64,000 bases of DNA from Leptodontidium sp. MPI-SDFR-AT-0119 (Eukaryota > Ascomycota > Leotiomycetes > Helotiales > Leptodontidiaceae): positions 2,232,001 through 2,296,000 of the forward strand of contig JAHLEZ010000013.1 in assembly GCA_020726505.1 (NCBI GenBank), in the 5' to 3' direction. A program made the translations under genes and the position numbers. This document shows positions 1 to 12,324 of the stretch, one piece after another. Under the pieces are notes generated by a model, which was not told where the DNA came from, made no database searches, and was given only the letters and a program-made list of their open reading frames with translations. Numbering within the stretch: the first letter of the stretch is position 1; each line of letters starts with the position of its first letter.

Positions 1-520
1 TAATAACAAACGTACTAGTTTTATATAAAACCCTTTATGCTTACTAAATCTTCTTAGATCCTAAGATCCAGAGATTCATCAAGATCCTGAGATTCATTAC
101 GTGACCTAAGGTCGCATGATCCGAGGCCACTTGCCCTCTGGTTATTTACTTATTATAACAATGCCACAGTACAGGTAGGTCCTAGGAGCCGTACCCCCAG
201 GAACCACTCGATTCCCAGGGTTACGCCGGCTCTTAGAACATTTCCTCCTGGGGCCCAGTGGTTCGCCCAGGAGCGTCCGTAACAGTAAAAGCGCAAAATC
301 TAATTATGCTAAGTAATCTCGTTCTGTGTCTTCCGTGTTTCAGACGCTTTAATCGACCTTGGGGCCATTTCTGATGTTCTTGTAACAATGAAAAGAAGTC
401 TTTATCGAGCCTTATAAGTGGAATCAGTTAACATAGTACTTAATTTGCTTTATTTAAATCTTAAAGCCGAGTCATGTGTTACCCAGGTTACTTTATTTAG
501 ATCAAATAGAGCTATTATAA
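1..520. other. No confident gene; possible decayed upstream part of pogo transposase
   Basis: No open coding frame is recognisable. From about 465 to 520 a second frame reads like the decayed stretch that precedes the conserved GFRGAGLVPFDP block of pogo-type transposases, so a frameshift near 515 is likely. A GC-rich patch at 176-285 ends in a CGTAACA motif like LTR ends, but no partner end was found. Confidence 0.3.
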
Positions 521-1120
521 GCCTCCAAGACAGCCCAAAATGCACAGGCTGGATTCCGCGGAGCTGGCTTAGTACCTTTTGATCCACCGGCTGTAATATC
601 AAAGCTTGACGTTAAGTTACGGACTCCGACTCCTACTCAACCCCCCTCTGCCGACGCCGACCCTTGGGTCTCCCAGGACCCTCGCAACCCAACCGATGCT
701 CTCTCACAGACAATTTTGGTTAAAAAACGTATAGCTCGACACCAAGAAAGCTCGCCAACTCCAATTTTTGAAACAGTCGCTGCATTAGCAAAGGGTACAG
801 AGCTATTAGCTCATCAATTAACTCTTATAACTACCGAAGTCCGTATACTTCGAGCAGCAAATGAAGCCCTTAGCAAACGCCGTAGGGCTAAAAAAGTTTG
901 TATCCGCCAAGGAGGTGCACTTGCTGTTGAGGATGCGCATGATATATTGTCTCAAAGGGAGGTGGATGAGCAGATACGACGTGATAAGCGCGCTGGGGAG
1001 GCTTTTCAAAACGAGGGGAAATCGACTGGACGACGCTGTGGTACTTGTCAAAAGACTGGTCATAATGCACGAACTTGTCAAGTAGTTATAAATATATCTA
1101 GCTCATCAGATTCCGAGTAG
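521..1120 (+). pseudogene. C-terminal part of a pogo-type (CENP-B-like DDE) transposase
   Basis: The frame is open from just after a TAA at 518-520 to the stop at 1118-1120. It carries the block GFRGAGLVPFDPPAVISKLD, then a linker rich in Pro and Thr, the motif ARHQESSPTPIFETV, a basic KRRRAKK segment, and a C-terminal knuckle CGTCQKTGHNARTC. This order is typical of the C-terminal tail of fungal pogo/Fot-like transposases that act by cut-and-paste at TA dinucleotides. The N-terminal DNA-binding part and the DDE catalytic core are not in this frame; either they lie left of the window or have decayed. The gene is therefore partial and not functional as seen. Family assignment rests on motif recall and is fairly sure; the exact 5' boundary is not. 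Confidence 0.75.
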
Positions 1121-1502
1121 CTTTAGTCAATTTAATGTGGTGTGGTTGCTTAATGGTATTTTGAAGTGGGGGGGGGGGGGGGGAGTGCACAGGGTCCTGT
1201 ACAACCACGTTATATAAAGAACAGATGGGATATTTTTTTTCCGCCTGTCTCAACCTAGTAGTGGTAAAGGTACATAAATGCACCCTAGATTTTCTACCAA
1301 GGGGGTGGTCTCTTTATTTTTAATTACCATCCGAGACTAAACCAGGGATAAAACAGCATTTTCTAGGGTCTTCCCAGTTCCACCACTCCGACTCGGCAAT
1401 GATTGTTCGTACGCCGCTTTGAAGGCCAACTCAATTTTGGAGATGTGGATGATATGAGCCTTAATGAAGGTTTCAATCTGGCGACTATAGAGTCAACAGC
1501 AA
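1121..1502. other. Non-coding stretch with a poly-G run
   Basis: No gene is seen. A run of 16 G lies at 1168-1183 just after the pogo transposase stop; such G runs are common near the terminal repeats of fungal pogo elements, but no matching left end is available in the window. Confidence 0.4.
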
Positions 1503-1919
1503 AATGGAGCCTCAGAACGACTCAATCGCACGATACATGACCGTGCCTTTACGTTCATGAATAACCGCTCACTCCCTGAGAACTTCTGGCCAGGAGCAGT
1601 CAAGCACGCTAATTTTATATGCAATATCCTCCCTGTTGAATCGTCGGAAACACAGACCCCCTACGAAATAGAACAAGGCGAAGTCTTTGATTGCTCCTGG
1701 ATTTGAACCTTTGGGTGCGATGTCTGGTACAGGGCCGGCAGTCAGAAGAAGTTCAACTCTTACGTGGATGAGAAGGCAAGGCCGGGAAACCTCGTCGTCT
1801 TCGAGGGTAAACATGTCATTCGAATTCGAGATAAAGAGACAGGAAGACTTGTACGGGCCCCAGCTGTCCATTTCCAAGAGACTGTTTCGACAGTTCCAGG
1901 TAGCGATAAGCGTCGAATA
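1503..1919 (+). pseudogene. Ty1/copia retrotransposon integrase fragment
   Basis: One frame runs across this stretch with a single in-frame TGA at 1704-1706. It starts with NGASERLNRTIHDRA, which matches the end of the copia integrase core including the catalytic Glu of the NGxxER motif. It continues with LPENFWPGAVKHANFICNIL (the usual LP..FW..A......N.LP block), TPYE, the TFGCDVWY block (usually FGC.AY), and KARPGNLVVFEG, the common ARPG.LVG..G motif near the integrase C-terminus. An integrase of this type inserts retrotransposon cDNA. Reverse transcriptase and LTRs are not seen nearby, so this is an orphan relic. Downstream, from 1920, the sequence turns AT-rich. Confidence 0.8.
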
Positions 1920-3145
1920 GTGTTTTGTACTAATATAAAAGTTTTAAATACATATAAATGTGATTTCAAGCGAAATACACACAAATTTGTAGTTTTACTA
2001 TTATTTCCAAAGTTTATAACGATAAGGCTAATTTATAATATAATGTCAAACTTAAGAATTTCATAAATTATGATTAACTTATAAGTATTATTAATCATTA
2101 TTCTATATGATAACCAGGTATAAAGAGATTTGATTAGAATTCTATAAAAGTCTAAAGTTCTAAATGTGAGGGTTGGAACCCATGATGGGCTAGGGCGTTG
2201 CCCTAGCGACCACTAGTATGTTTATTGCGTCGTACTATGTTTATAAAGGAAGGGCCACACCTGTATTATTAGCTCTTCACGTAGTTCTTTACAGTTTAAC
2301 CTGAGCCCAAGTTCTCGACATTTTCACTATACTTGACCTCTCACACTAAACTTTTGATGTTCTCGCTTAAGGGTGACCGGGAGCAATGGCCACAACTCTT
2401 ACATTCGCTGTCTGTGCGGTTTCTAGATAGTTCCACAATCCCAGGGCTCTGCAGCGAATCATCTTCTAATTTCACGGTATTTTGCTTCCTAAACAAGGCC
2501 GTGGCAAAGTGCACAGATATCAAATGTACATTATTTACCCATACTACCAAGTATCTGCAAATAGTCTTCTGCAGCTGTCGAGGTGTTGAGCTTCCTTTCA
2601 CGGATGAAATTGGGTATCAAGGAGTTTTTTGCTGGCCAACTCCTTCCGCTGTTCTGCATAAGAAAATGTGGATTGGCTACACGTGGCACGTCTCTCGCAT
2701 GATGGAAATGCCTTCGTAACTCCACAGTGGCAAAGACGGTTTATTCGGGAGATAAGCCTGTTCCAAATACAGAAATTGCCTAATGGAAATATCCAAAATG
2801 TTGGCTGGTGTTTTATTGGTTGGCTCGAGCCTTTTCCGGGGTCGAAATGAAGATGAGTCTGATGATTAGTGTCTGAAGGGTGTGGTGGCACGAAGCAGAA
2901 AACGCGCTGTCTGCTTCCCGACAAGCAAACAGCACGAGCACGGGCCAGAAAAGAAGGAGACTCGTACGGCTCAGACCGCGTTGTTTGTCATACTGCTTCA
3001 TGTTGACCGTCGAGGTCCGAAGATGATCGAAACTTACTCGACCGAACGCTTGGTGGCCTGGGTGGATACGATTCGGCCATTGTGAACTCATTCTCGAACT
3101 GGGCGTACAGTTTATTTTCTGCCTCGCGAAGCTTCCATATCTAAC
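1920..3145. other. No recognisable gene
   Basis: AT-rich DNA to about 2160 is followed by more balanced DNA at 2200-3145. A forward open frame of 128 codons (2333-2719) and overlapping reverse frames show no motif, no consistent intron signals and no family resemblance, so they are not called as genes. Confidence 0.4.
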
Positions 3146-3153
3146 CTTCCCAT
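3146..3153. repeat. Left 8-bp target-site duplication of the hAT element
   Basis: The octamer CTTCCCAT lies directly before the element's left end. The same octamer follows the right end at 14342-14349. Eight-base duplications are the hallmark of hAT transposition. Confidence 0.9.
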
Positions 3154-3302
3154 CAGTGTGATAAATAGATTAGATTATATTAGAGTAGTACTCACTACTC
3201 TACTCTAATCTAGTAAATTTATATACTACTCTAAATCTAATCTAATCTAATCTACTACTCTAGATTACTACTTGAGTAGTAGTCATGTGATTATTACACT
3301 AG
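3154..3302 (+). repeat. hAT left terminus that looks like a miniature copy of the whole element
   Basis: This 149-bp stretch starts with the left terminal sequence. It then carries, in the same orientation as the right end of the element, TACTACTCTAAATCTAATCT, the TCTAA array, CTAGATTACTACT(C/T)(A/G)AGTAGTAG, and ends ATTATTACACTAG, close to the ATTTGTTACACTG of the true right end. It therefore resembles a MITE with both ends, fused to the left side of the large element. Confidence 0.55.
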
Positions 3303-3756
3303 CCAAAAGTCGTCTAAAGCAACGGTCCTTACCAAAATAAGGCTTAGCGAGCGGCTTTACCAGAGTGACGAATAGTGATTCTTCTCACGTAGTTTACTTA
3401 ATAACTTTATAAATATAACTTTAATTAAGAAATTGTTTAATAAAGCTAGTAATATTAGTAAGTAGTTACATTATAAATTAAATATTATTTATAACTTATT
3501 AATTAAATTAATAATTATTATATTAGAAATGTTTTGATTTATAATTCGGATTATAAATCAACTTTCTAAAGCTTTCTGTTATATTATTAATTATTTTAAG
3601 CTATAGAATATACTAGAACTTAAAGATTAAGTATAAATAAGTCGTTCCCTTTTACTAACGCTTACTTTTCTTTATTTAAAGTATTCTACTTATCTTACTT
3701 AATACTATTAAATTATTATATAAGTATCGATCTTATTCTACTACTTATTATTTAAA

Positions 3757-4676
3757 ATGGTTAATAAAACCTCCGTCGCCTTAAATATAGCTCAAAATTC
3801 TCCTGAATTTAAGCTTAAAGAATTAGAAAATAGCCCTATTATATAAAAAAAAGCTATTTTCTAAGACTTTAAATCCTCCTAAAGAAAATCCGGAAAATAT
3901 CGAAAACTATCGAACGGTTACTATTAAATGTTTACGTCCTAGTTGCAAGTAAGTTATATAGCCTCTTTATTAATATTTATTAAAATATTTACTAATTAAT
4001 TAATAGTAAAACTTGGAAAAACGAAAGAGTTTATGAGTCTACGAGTAATTATATTGCTCATTATAAAAACTCTTATAAAGCTTTTAATATAAGGAGAGTT
4101 CTAAATAATATAGACAATAGTACGTATTTTTTTAAATTATATTAAGGATTTAAGCTAATAATTATTTATAGATTCCGACGTAACCGAATCTTCACAAGGA
4201 ATTACTAGTACTATTTCGGACGCTTTTATTAGACAAAGAGCTGCTAAACGGCCTAAATCTCTTGAACAAGTATTTGATATAAATAGATTTAAGAAGCTTC
4301 TTTTTAAGTTTATTATATTAAACAATATATCGTTCCGAGCAACTACTTTAAACTCTTTTAAAAAGTTGTTATTTTATCTTAATAAGTAAGTCTTATTATA
4401 ACTTTTATAAAGTAATTACACTAATACTTTATAGTCAAGTTCCGAAGTTATATTATCAAGCTCTTAAAGAAGATTTAAATTCTCTTTATTTAGAGAAACA
4501 ATCTTTAATAAAAGAAGAGCTCAATACAAACATTAAAACAAACGGTTCTTTTAGTCTAACTTTAGACGCTTAGACGGCTATTAATCAAGACGCTTATCTT
4601 GGAATTACAATGTAAGTACTATTAAAATCTAATTAAGATAAATAAATTACTAACTTAATATAGTTACTATATTAAT
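3757..4676 (+). pseudogene. hAT transposase, 5' part (before the gypsy insertion)
   Basis: The probable start is the ATG at 3757. Two lesions are visible. There is a one-base slip in the A-rich run near 3835-3850, after which the neighbouring frame continues. There is also a TAG at 4571-4573 where the motif TLDA-x-TAINQDAYLGIT expects Trp. Introns with GTAAGT donors and TAG acceptors are recognisable, for example after the frame ending RPSC near 3950. The stretch covers the N-terminal domain and the first part of the RNase H-like core, in which the TLDAW Asp is the usual first catalytic acidic residue. The reading frame is cut at 4676 by the gypsy element and resumes at 12325. Confidence 0.75.
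4672..4676. repeat. 5-bp target duplication of gypsy 1 (left)
   Basis: TTAAT directly precedes the 5' LTR and is repeated at 12320-12324 after the 3' LTR. It is the host site in the hAT exon. Confidence 0.9.
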
Positions 4677-4925
4677 TGTGACGACTGTCGCTGCCTAAAG
4701 CCTCATTTCCACCGGCTCCACTTAGTATTGCCCGATCGGGACGTACCGAGATTACTATAGTGCTAGGCATAGTAACCTCTTGTATATAGACTTATTCTTT
4801 CCTTACTTTCTTTCCTCTATAGTTGTAGATTCTAAGTTAATACTTAGTATTATTATATATCTCTTATGTTAATATGTAAGGCGTTAGTTACACGTGATTG
4901 CCGTCTTTTTAAGGCAAGCGTTATA
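4677..4925 (+). repeat. 5' LTR of gypsy 1
   Basis: It begins TGTGACGACTGTCGCTGCC and ends GCAAGCGTTATA; the 3' copy ends GCGTCACA, so the original ends were probably TGT...ACA. It is 249 bp, the same length as the 3' copy. Confidence 0.9.
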
Positions 4926-7900
4926 TTATTTATAACTCTTTTCTTTACGTCTAAGAAGACAGTAAATATCCCTCGCCCCTTAATTCTCCTATCCCCTTAG
5001 GTGCCATAAGCACCCTCCCAACGGGGCACGTGCCGCTACGCCCAAAAGGGTATAGCGGGACTACTACTGATCGAATAGCGTGTTCCAGCCCGAAGCGAAC
5101 ACTATTTGTCGCTTCTTAGGGGCTCGGTACAGGGAGTCTTACAAGGCCTTCAGGAGGGTGTTCCTGGTGGCACCTAAGGGGATAAGTAGTTACGACTTAG
5201 AAGCTCAAATACAGGAAAGGCTTATACTAAACTTTGTAACTTAACGAATAGCAGCATTAAAACCCTTACTAATAGCGAAATCAATATCTACTTTACTATT
5301 ATTACCCTTATTCTCCTCCCCGACTTCTGCCTTAACACAACGAAGTCAAAACCCTCTCTTCGCTAGACCTCTCCCTCTAACTCGCTAAGTCAAGCCGAAA
5401 GTCGTCCCTCCTCTAGTTAAGCGACTCGCTATAGACGACGTTAATATGTCGTCTGCTTCTTCTTTTATCCTCCTACTTAACTCTCCTAATACTAATAATC
5501 TTATAGTTAATACTTTCACTAATACGCCAGGGAGTAATATAAAGCCTATAAGGACACATATAAGAGAGACACTATAAGAAAGCCGACTTCGTATTTTAAA
5601 AGAGTAACTTACGGAGAGTCGTATAAAAAACCAGCAGTTAAAGCTGTCTCTTTAATAACAGCGACAAACAACCGACAAGCCTTTATTACGTAGACCCGCC
5701 TTAAGATCTATAACTTTCTAAGAAGGGGATATACCCCTTCACCCCTTAATTAAGAAAACTCCTGCCCCTAAGTTAAATAAATGCAAAGGTAAAGTATAAA
5801 GTACTCCTGATCTTAGTAGATTACTAAACGACAATAGTAATAACGGCTACTGACCTCCTCGTATCTCACGTCGTCGTTCCCCCTCTTTCCTTAGGTTGTC
5901 TTAGATGTCTACGGCCTCATAAATCGAGAAGATTCTTAACCTAAACAATAAGCTTTTAAACGGCGTCGACTATAATCTACGTTTATAAGAAGTCTAAGTC
6001 TAGAACGCCCTGCGCCGGTACGACGAATACTTCGTCGACGACGACCACCGGAAAGACTAGTTACTTACATAAACAAAAGGAATAGCTCGCACGTTCCTAG
6101 AACCCTCCTTCTTATCCCCGACGTTTAATAAAAACGGAAACCTAATAAATACGCTTAACTTAGTTAACTAAGTGATCAAATTCTTGACTAACCCCTATAA
6201 GTAATAGACAACGCGTAACCTTTACTTTATATTAAAAATAAAAGTTATAAAATAAACTTTTTAAGACTTTTACTAATAGTTTAGAATTCTTATTAACTAA
6301 GGCGGCGTAACTAATAACTTAATACTTAAAATAGACTTATAAGACAAGCTTCTGTCCCGCCTACGTAAGTAACTGTTTTATAAGTATTAGAGAGCTAAAA
6401 CTTTAGAAGAGTATATAAGAGTAGTTTAAGCCGAAGACTAAGGACAGATTATAGAGAGTACTATTTACGCTAGTCGCTTTAGCCCCTCAGTAATAAGTAT
6501 AAATTCTTATCCCTAGTCTTAAGTTAATATCTCCTTAGAGACCACGGGAAAGTCACTTCAAGCTTCTACTACTTCTTCGTCCTAGCGACGAGAGACTAGT
6601 TAACCCCTAAGTTAATAAATCTTTATACGAGCCGACACACTTTATGCCTAAACATTAGTAAATGCCCTACGGCATTTCGCCTAACGGCCCTTTAGTCGTA
6701 ATTATGCCTCCCGCGTTAACGAAATAGAAGTAGGCGCCGACGACGGTAATCTTATGTCTAATAGCTAAGTTATAGACGACAACGACAACTTACTAGTGAA
6801 GGAACTTACTCCACGAACAAAAGACCTAGCTTAAGAAAAGGCTCTTTCCTAAGTATAGTACGAGATATACGACATCTTAATTTTACGAAGCTTCTTAGCG
6901 AACTAGCACTTACTACCCGTATTACTCTTTTTAAGAACGGACTTACGTATAAGTTACTTACACTTCTTAATTCCGGAGTTAATAATTATTATTTTATTAA
7001 TTACTCTCTTTTAAAGTCTCTTTTTTTCTTCTTAAAACCTTTAATTCACTTACTACCTTTACCTGTCCTTATTAAAGGATTTAATAGTCGAATTAGCTAG
7101 ACTATTAGCTATTATATTACGTTAAATTTAATAATCGATAAGCGTCTATAATTATTTACTCCTTTCTTAATTACTTACTTAAGAAACTATAAAGTAATTA
7201 TTAGAAGGTTATAACTAAAGTATTATAAAGTGCTCTTAAATGTTATTAAACGACGGCTTATTTAGCTATTAGACTACCCCTTAACAGTAAGCTATAGTAA
7301 ACTAATTAAAGTCTAAGACTTACGTATACATAAGATTCACTAACGCCACTAACGCGACGCCGAGCGTAGAGACGTTAAGTTACGTGAATTTTAAAGCCAC
7401 TATAATACTTAATTTGCGGAGTCGACTTTGACAGTCGACTTATACTTACCTCCCGCGCTAAATATAAATACCTTAGACTTAACTTCTTTCTTAAGTTAAC
7501 CACAATTAATAAAGTTCACCAGAAAGTTTATAAGAAGAAATCGAGTAATTACCTCTTCTTTAAATCCTAAGTTACTTTCCGATTCTATAGCTAATTCTAG
7601 CCAGCGCGCTAAGTTAAATTTCGATATATATACTAATTACTCCCTTACTTTCTTAATAACCTTAGAACTTATTATTATTAATCCCTCGATTGTTATTAAG
7701 TCTAAAAAACCAGTAATTATATTAATAGAAAATTAAACCCAGTATCCCGCGTAGTATAATCGAATTATATTAGATGCCAAAGATATTAATTCTATAAATA
7801 TATAGTTATTAAGCTTATACTTATAACTAATCTCTAACTACAGAACTACTATAAGTCGTAAAAAAAAGATTAAGGAAATCCGCTATAATCGTGTTAAAAA

Positions 7901-10900
7901 TATAAAGTCGAGAATTTATACTCCCCCAGAATTAAGCCCACGGCGCTAGTGGAGGAAATTTACCCCCTTATCTTTTTAACACTTAGTACTTCGTCCACTT
8001 CTTTTTTCCTTCTTGTCGTAAGTATAAAACCCCTTACGCATTCCTTACTATCTTCTTTTACTATACTTTTTAATAAATATTTCGTTTCGAAACATATAGT
8101 AACTTCTAAAAGTAACCGCGCCGCTGTGTTAATTAGAGAAGTTATATTAATAATAAATTTTATATTAATCTCCAAAAGTTAAAAATACTTAGATCCGCGC
8201 CTTTTAAGTATATAATATCGCCCTTAATTAATCCCCGATACTTATATTACTATTAAACTTACCTTTATTATTAATACTCTATATACTGTAAAGCTCTCGT
8301 ATTAATAAGCGCGATATATAATAAAGCCTAAAGAGCGCGCGTACTCCGCTACTAACGATCCTCTACCTTAGCTAAGAAGTATATTAAATAACTAATCTAG
8401 TTAATATATATAATAGTCCCTATAATTAAATAATATATATATCCTAACTAAATTAGCCCGAATAGAAGTTACTAAGCTAAAAAGCGGAATTGCCGAGCTT
8501 TTATACCCCCGAGACTAAACTAACTCCTCTTAATTCGCTCTTTCCACGCGTAAAATATATACTAAGGACTACGCTAATTCACTTTAAAAGATATAAACGT
8601 AACTCTCTCTCGTACACGACTCGACTATAAAAGCTCCTCCTTCTTTAACTTCTTTTCTTTAACTACGAGATAAGTTACTAATTATAAAGTAACGTAAGAA
8701 AGCTCGTCGACGTCCAATCGTTAAGATCTTCTCGATTAGCGTCGTAGCGTTTTATATATTAATAAAACGGAAGTCTAAAAATAAGATATTCGTAATAACT
8801 TTATAAGAAATTAACACTCTAATTAACTAAAAAAGCTAAGAGCGAGAGAAAGCCGCTATTATATTAACCTTAATTATCGAACTCACTTACTACCGCTAGT
8901 TAGCTATATAGTTTACACTCTCTATTTAAGAGTTAAACGCTAAACTAATAGTTCCCCTAGAATACGCTAATTAAACTCACGTATTCTCTAAAGTAAAAAG
9001 TGATATTCTCTCCCCCTATTACTTATATAATTATAAAATTAAACTAAAAGGGGAGGGTGAGAAAGTACTTAAGTATTCGCTATTATATAAGATGTCGACT
9101 AAAGAACTTAAGGCTATTAAAGAATATATTACGAATAACTTAGACAAAGGATTTATTAAGCCGTCTTAAGTATTATTCGCTGCCTTTATCCTCTTTGTTA
9201 AGAAGCTAAATAGCTCCCTGCGGTTATATATTAATTTCTAAGTACTAAATTCCCTTACTTAAAAGGACTAATACCCCTTACCTCTAATTAATAAGACCCT
9301 AGCTCGCATAATTAACGCTCGTATCTTTACTAAATTAGATATTTGTCAAGCCTTTTATCGAATCCGAATAAACCTAATATTAAAAGAGTACACTACCTTC
9401 CGCACAAGGTATAGCGTATATAAGTATAAAGTTCTCTTATTTAGCCTAACTAATGGACTTACTACTTACTAGCGCTATATAAACGATATTCTCTTCGACT
9501 ACCTTAATAATTTCTATATAACGTACTTAGACGACATTCTTATATACTCTAAGGACCCCTTATAATACTAACTCCACGTTAAAAAAGTGTTTTAACACTT
9601 ACACAACGCTAAGTTATAAGCCGACCTAAAGAAATGTGAGTTTAAAGTAACGTAAACTAAGTACTTAGGATTTATTATATTAACCTCTAGCTTAAAAGTT
9701 AATCCTAAGAAGGTCTCTATTATTCGTGAATAGGCTTACTTTAGCTCTATTAAAGGCGTATAATCCTTCCTTAGTTTTTGTAACTTTTATTAGAGATTTA
9801 TCTGCGATTACGGTATTATAGTGAAACCTCTTGTTTAACTAATTAAGAATAACGTTCCCTTCCGCTTTATTATAAAGTACAAAGACGCCTTCGACCTCCT
9901 AAAACACACTTTCACGTCTGCACCTCTCTTAAGACACTACTAACAAGATTTACCTTACCTCCTAAAGACGAATACTAATAATAGTATTATAGCCAAAGTC
10001 TTTTCTTAATAATACGGCGACGACTAATTCCCTGTTACTTTCTTTTTAAAGACTATATTACTTACTAAACTTAATTACGTAATACACAACAAAGAGATAT
10101 TAACTATTATTAGATCCTTTAGGCACTAGCGTACTAAGTTAGTAAAAGCCCCTTACTAAGTCTGTGTTATAACAAACTATAAGGCCTTAAAATACTTTAT
10201 AACCTTTAAGTAATTGAATACTAGGCAAGCACAATAAGTAAAGCTTTTAGCGGACTATAATTTCATAATCACGTACCGCCCTAAAATCTATAACCCCTTA
10301 ATAAACGCACTTTCTTATAAACTAAATAAGTTAAATTAATAAAACTTTATAAAAAAGACTTAACGCTTTTAATAACTCTTACGCCAAGACTAAGTTAACC
10401 TTAACTTACTATCTATAAAGTTACGACCGCTTAACGACACTAACGCGCTAGTGGCCGACGTTAAGCTCGCTGCCCTTACACTAATATTCTCCGTCGTATA
10501 ATAAATCCTAGAGGCTAATCGCACTACTCCTTTCTTATAAGCTCTACGTAAATAAGTTATATCAGACTCTCTAAGTAAACTCAGCCTAAAGAGTAACCTC
10601 TTACTCTACGACGGCCGCCTCTTAGTCCCTAATATTAATCACTTCTAAACCCTCCTTATCTGAGAGGTCTATAATTAAGTCATTATAGCGCACCTTAGTG
10701 TTAAGAAGACGATTTAAATGCTCTCTTTTTAGTACTAGTAACACGGAATCACGTCGACAGTTTAATAATATTACTGTAACTATTATACTTACTAACGAAT
10801 TTAAGTCCCCTAAGATAAAAAGCCCGGACTCTTTTATCCTCTCCTCGTTCTATTTAGACTATAAGAATATATTACCGTGGACTATTACTCCTTTACTAAA

Positions 10901-12070
10901 AACAAGTATAAATTCGATAACGTCCTCGTCTTTATTAATAAATTCAGTAAATAAGCAATTAATATCCCTTACTAAAAGACGACAAATACTCGAAAGCTAA
11001 TTATTATATATATATATTATATATATTATTACTTTAGCGCTCCCTTAACTATTACTTCTAATAGAGGCCCCTAGTTTGTCTTTAGGTTTTAGACCGCCCT
11101 TAGTAAGATCCTCGGAACTACGAGATAATTGTCTGCTATTGACTATTTATAAATAGACGGCTAGACTAAAGTATATAACTAATACCTGTAGAAACGACTC
11201 CGACCTTTCGTTACGTATTACTAAGACGACTAGTTAGAGTACTTCCTTATTATAAACTACGCCTAAATGTCTCTCTTATACGATTCCTTAGGGGGACTCT
11301 TTTTATTTGAGGTAGTCTATAAATACACACCACGCACAAATTAAGACTAGAAAATTGACTTGCTAGACTTAGTGACCCCTACTAACAAGTTAAACACTTA
11401 ATAAGCTATTAATTATACTTAACACTATAAGAAAATATAAGATATAACTCCGTCGAACCTTACTATGGCCTAAGCCAAGATGGCCAGGTCTTATAACGTC
11501 TCTCGCTATAATATCGACTTTAATAAAGACAGCCTAGTCTAGCTTAATATACGCTACTTTAAGACACTCTGTCTATTTAAGAAGTTAAATATACTAACTA
11601 ATAGACTATTTAGAGTACTCGAGAAGGTAAAACACTTATATTACCTAAAATTACTAGCGAGTATAAAGGTCTATAACGTCTTTCCGGCTAATAAGCTTCG
11701 CCGGGACCCTAACGATCCCTTACTAGGCCAAGTATAAGATGCCCCCTCGCCGATTAATATTACAAGTGACGACGAGTAAGAACTAAAAGAAGTACTTACC
11801 TGCCGTAAGAAGGGCAAGACTCTATCTTACTATATTACTTAACTTAATTAAGACGTTAACTTAAACTAGTACGACGCTTTTAACCTTAAGTACGCTCTAT
11901 ATAAAGTCAGGGATTTCCACCTTAGTTACCCCGAGCAAGTAAGACCCCTTACTAAGCTACCTAAATAAATTAAAGCATAAGAAGATAGTATTAACGACTA
12001 CGACGACCTCGATAATAATAAGGAAATAAACTAACGCTCGAGGACGAGCTTTTTCCAGAGGGGGGGGTAG
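4926..12070 (+). pseudogene. Gypsy 1 gag-pol interior, destroyed by RIP
   Basis: The order gag, reverse transcriptase, RNase H, integrase (gypsy type) can be followed in fragments on the plus strand. About 9150-9800 reads as a reverse transcriptase: NARIFTKLDICQAFYRIRI, then TYLDDILIYS as the YxDD catalytic box, then KCEFKV and TKYLGFII. About 9840-10330 reads as RNase H, with NYKALKYF and QVKLLADYNF-like blocks in which Gln is TAA. About 10700-11700 reads as integrase, with FINKFSK and SNRGP-x-FV. The last 300 bp before the 3' LTR resemble the integrase C-terminal/chromodomain region. Gln and Trp positions are replaced by TAA or TAG throughout, and ORFs of 70-100 codons inside are accidental. 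No expressed product is expected. Confidence 0.85.
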
Positions 12071-12319
12071 TGTAACGACTGTCGCTGCCTAGAGCCTCAT
12101 TTCCACCGGCTCCACTTAGTACTGCCCAATCGGGACGTACCGAGATTACTATGATATTAAGTATAATAACCTCTTGTATATAAACTTATTCTTTTCTTAC
12201 CTTCTTTCTTTTGTAGTTGTAGATTCTAAGTTAATACTTAGTATCGTCATATGTCTCTTGTATTAATATGTGAGGCGTCAGTTACACGTGATTGCCGTCT
12301 TTCTAGGGCAAGCGTCACA
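12071..12319 (+). repeat. 3' LTR of gypsy 1
   Basis: It begins TGTAACGACTGTCGCTGCC and ends GCGTCACA, 249 bp. It follows a run of G at 12060-12067. Confidence 0.9.
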
Positions 12320-12324
12320 TTAAT
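12320..12324. repeat. 5-bp target duplication of gypsy 1 (right)
   Basis: TTAAT, identical to 4672-4676. Confidence 0.9.

Larger units (their letters stand above)
4677..12319 (+). mobile_element. Gypsy 1: complete RIP-mutated Ty3/gypsy LTR retrotransposon
   Basis: The element is 7.6 kb with two 249-bp LTRs and a 5-bp duplication (TTAAT). It lies in the forward direction and has a G-rich polypurine tract (12057-12067) just before the 3' LTR. The LTRs differ from each other almost only by C/T and G/A changes in both directions, as expected if both were hit by RIP. The insertion is in a coding exon of the hAT transposase, right after an ATT AAT codon pair, so gypsy 1 is younger than the hAT copy. 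Confidence 0.9.

Noticed and set aside
2333..2719. 128-codon forward ORF
   Set aside because: It has no motif or family resemblance, overlaps several reverse frames of equal length, and gives no coding signal.
3165..3300. TCTAA pentamer arrays (also 14262-14292) as a CRISPR-like or satellite repeat
   Set aside because: They are short tandem arrays at both ends of the hAT element and fit transposase-binding subterminal repeats.
7949..8182. Overlapping forward and reverse ORFs inside gypsy 1
   Set aside because: They lie in the RIP-mutated pol region out of the element's reading frame and are accidental.
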